DNA of 6,209 nt from Thermaceae bacterium (GTDB taxonomy: Bacteria; Deinococcota; Deinococci; Deinococcales; Marinithermaceae). Every line of letters begins with the position of its first letter. Position 1 is the stretch's first letter. Positions 5,023 through 6,209 of this stretch are shown piece by piece. The stretch lies in NCBI GenBank assembly GCA_027023115.1, contig JALVWZ010000408.1:1-6209 (forward strand), in the 5' to 3' direction. The notes beneath the pieces were generated by a model. The model searched no databases, was not told where the DNA came from, and saw only the letters and a program-made list of their open reading frames with translations. A program made the translations under genes and the position numbers.

Positions 5023-5730
5023 ATGATGAAGAAAGCGATCAAACTCTTGGTACTGGCCGGTGCGCTCCTGAGCGTCGGGGCGCTGGCGCAGTTCAACAAA
5101 AGCACCCAGTTCAACTACTACTTCCCGGCCTACGCGGCGATCTACACCAACGTTACCCAGGTTGACTTTTTCAATGCCACTACTGGTACCGAAGGGGCGC
5201 TGGTACAGAACGCGATCAGCGGTTATTACCACTCCACCAAGGATGGTGTAGTAGCTTGCTTGGACGATTCTTCCTCTTCGTTGCCTACCGACTACACCGT
5301 CGGCGGCTCTGCTGCTAGCGCCAGTCTGTCCTGCAACTTCGCGCCCAACGCCGTAACCAAGGACCGAGGTTTTACCGTTAGCGGCTACAGCAACGCCGCC
5401 AGCGTGGATACCGACGGCGAGCTGCTGATCATCACCAACTCAAGCTCGTTTACCGTAAGCGAAACTGTATCCGGCTCCGTTTCTGATGCTACCATCTACG
5501 CGATTGCCGACTATGTCAAAGGCGCCAACGGCACCTATGCCTTGGCGAAGGACAATCCTGGCAATGACGTAACTAGCGCCTCTTTCAGCGATGGTGATGC
5601 CTACGACACTCAGTACAGCAACGCCAAGGTCATTCCGCTCCTGTTCTACGCGAGCGTAGACGTCCTCAATGCTGCACAGGTCAGCTCCGCCCAAACCATG
5701 ACCGTTACCTGGACGGTGTCGGCGCCGTAG
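5023..5730 (+). CDS. Exported pilin-like beta-rich protein, putative fibre subunit
   Basis: The product has 235 residues. The signal peptide is clear: MMKKAIKLLVLAGALLSVGALAQ, with an Ala-Leu-Ala cleavage site before Gln. The mature chain is rich in Ser, Thr, Asn, Ala and Tyr, poor in Lys and Arg, and built of short alternating strands. It holds two Cys (79 and 104) that could form a disulphide and ends in an alternating strand, TMTVTWTVSAP. Size and composition suit a secreted structural subunit. The PapD-like chaperone gene starts nine bases after its stop, and chaperone-usher operons commonly put the subunit before the chaperone; hence the pilin-like call, which is inference. No known pilin signature (SCPU/Csu cysteine pattern) is certain. 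GC is lower than in the left half: two sampled 60-base lines gave 29 and 33 GC, against 41 in era. Confidence 0.8.
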   Translation: MMKKAIKLLVLAGALLSVGALAQFNKSTQFNYYFPAYAAIYTNVTQVDFFNATTGTEGALVQNAISGYYHSTKDGVVACLDDSSSSLPTDYTVGGSAASASLSCNFAPNAVTKDRGFTVSGYSNAASVDTDGELLIITNSSSFTVSETVSGSVSDATIYAIADYVKGANGTYALAKDNPGNDVTSASFSDGDAYDTQYSNAKVIPLLFYASVDVLNAAQVSSAQTMTVTWTVSAP

Positions 5731-5739
5731 GATGGAGTA

Positions 5740-6209
5740 GTGAAGCTTACCCAGGTTTTCAAACGGCCGGCTCTCCGCATATGGGGGCCGGCCTTTGCGC
5801 TTTTGTGGTTGGGGACCGCCGCCGCCCTTCAGGGAATAGCGGTAGCCCCGCCACGTTTCGAGATTGTCGCCACTCCTGGCAGCGAAGTTGACAAAGAGGT
5901 GGCCGTATTCGCCCGGGGAACGGGCGCTCAGCGAATAGTCCCGGGCGTTTTTGGCTGGACGTTGGACCCAAGCGGGCGGCTGGTGCTACAAAAACCAGGT
6001 GCTGGTAACGCTGCCTACGACGCGTCCAAGTGGATTGCCGCAAGCTACGACCCCTTCACCCTGCAGCCGGACGAACCGGTCGCTATCAAATTCAGCGTTT
6101 CGATACCTCAAGACGCTTCCTTGCAAGGTAGCTATCGAACCGCGCTCAGCTTTACCACCGAGCCCAAGCCGGGTGAGTACAAGGGCGTTAACGTGCTGGT
6201 CAATACACG
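5740..6209 (+). CDS. PapD-like periplasmic (fimbrial) chaperone, N-terminal part
   Basis: The frame opens with GTG at 5740 and is still open at the window end (156 complete codons). AGGA at 5729-5732, seven bases upstream, overlaps the preceding stop and serves as ribosome binding site, so the pair is an operon. Residues about 1-30 are a signal peptide with a positive start and a WGPAFALLWLGTAAA core. The mature region fits the first Ig-like domain of PapD-family chaperones: VAPPRFEI with an Arg placed like PapD Arg8, GSEVDKEVAVF, FGWTLDPSGRLVL, then DPFTLQPDEPVAIKFSV followed by GSYRTALSF. Such chaperones hold fibre subunits in the periplasm by donating a strand until an outer-membrane usher takes them. 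The alignment was made from memory. An alternative is another Ig-fold secretion factor. The second domain and any usher would lie to the right. Confidence 0.7.
   Translation, partial: MKLTQVFKRPALRIWGPAFALLWLGTAAALQGIAVAPPRFEIVATPGSEVDKEVAVFARGTGAQRIVPGVFGWTLDPSGRLVLQKPGAGNAAYDASKWIAASYDPFTLQPDEPVAIKFSVSIPQDASLQGSYRTALSFTTEPKPGEYKGVNVLVNT
5765..5796 (+). terminator. GC hairpin with T-run inside the start of the chaperone gene; possible attenuator
   Basis: GGCCGGC (5765-5771) pairs with GCCGGCC (5787-5793) over a 15-base loop, with AAA just before the left arm and TTT just after the right arm. It lies 35 bases past the stop of the pilin-like gene and within codons 9-19 of the chaperone. This placement suits partial termination that would yield more subunit than chaperone mRNA. 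The T-run is short, so it may only stabilise the upstream message. Confidence 0.4.

Overview
The window looks like chromosomal DNA of a Thermaceae bacterium (Deinococcus-Thermus phylum; Oceanithermus, Marinithermus or Meiothermus-like rather than Thermus itself). The Era protein closely resembles my memory of Thermus thermophilus Era. The left half is GC-rich, about two thirds GC on lines I counted. Two genes have a -10 hexamer 6-7 bases before the ATG, the leaderless arrangement common in this phylum. The intergenic DNA carries G/T-rich short-period repeats. The genus is an inference.

Left half (1-3363), housekeeping and cofactor genes: the C-terminal end of a MogA/MoaB-family molybdenum cofactor protein; a class I/II PLP aminotransferase resembling the LL-diaminopimelate aminotransferase group, with its own likely leaderless promoter; convergent with it, moaA (minus strand); and, divergent from moaA, the GTPase gene era. 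The moaA-era gap holds two outward promoters and an 8-bp inverted repeat that encloses the moaA -10, a candidate operator. MogA/MoaB and MoaA both act in molybdenum cofactor synthesis, so the left side is part of a moco locus.

Middle (3364-4146), about 780 bases without a credible gene: possible stem-loops after era, then a mosaic of repeats. A degenerate array of 19 consecutive heptamers keeps strict 7-base phase. It is followed by two REP-like hairpin units in inverted orientation, a second heptamer tract with a canonical G-quadruplex motif, a short third heptamer tract, and a decayed third REP-like unit. The last 170 bases hold nothing I recognise.

Right part (4147-6209), a secreted beta-rich protein locus with lower GC and different codon use. 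A small exported protein lies on the minus strand. Divergent from it are a 235-residue exported, pilin-like protein and, 9 bases after that, the start of a PapD-like periplasmic chaperone that runs off the window. The 441-base divergent gap carries two CCCCC/GGGGG palindromes 54 bases apart, each the same distance ahead of a -10-like hexamer, and a spaced 9-bp inverted repeat. A GC hairpin with a short T-run lies inside the first codons of the chaperone gene and may act as an attenuator between subunit and chaperone. My reading is an uncharacterised chaperone-assisted surface-fibre locus, but no usher is in view, so this is inference.
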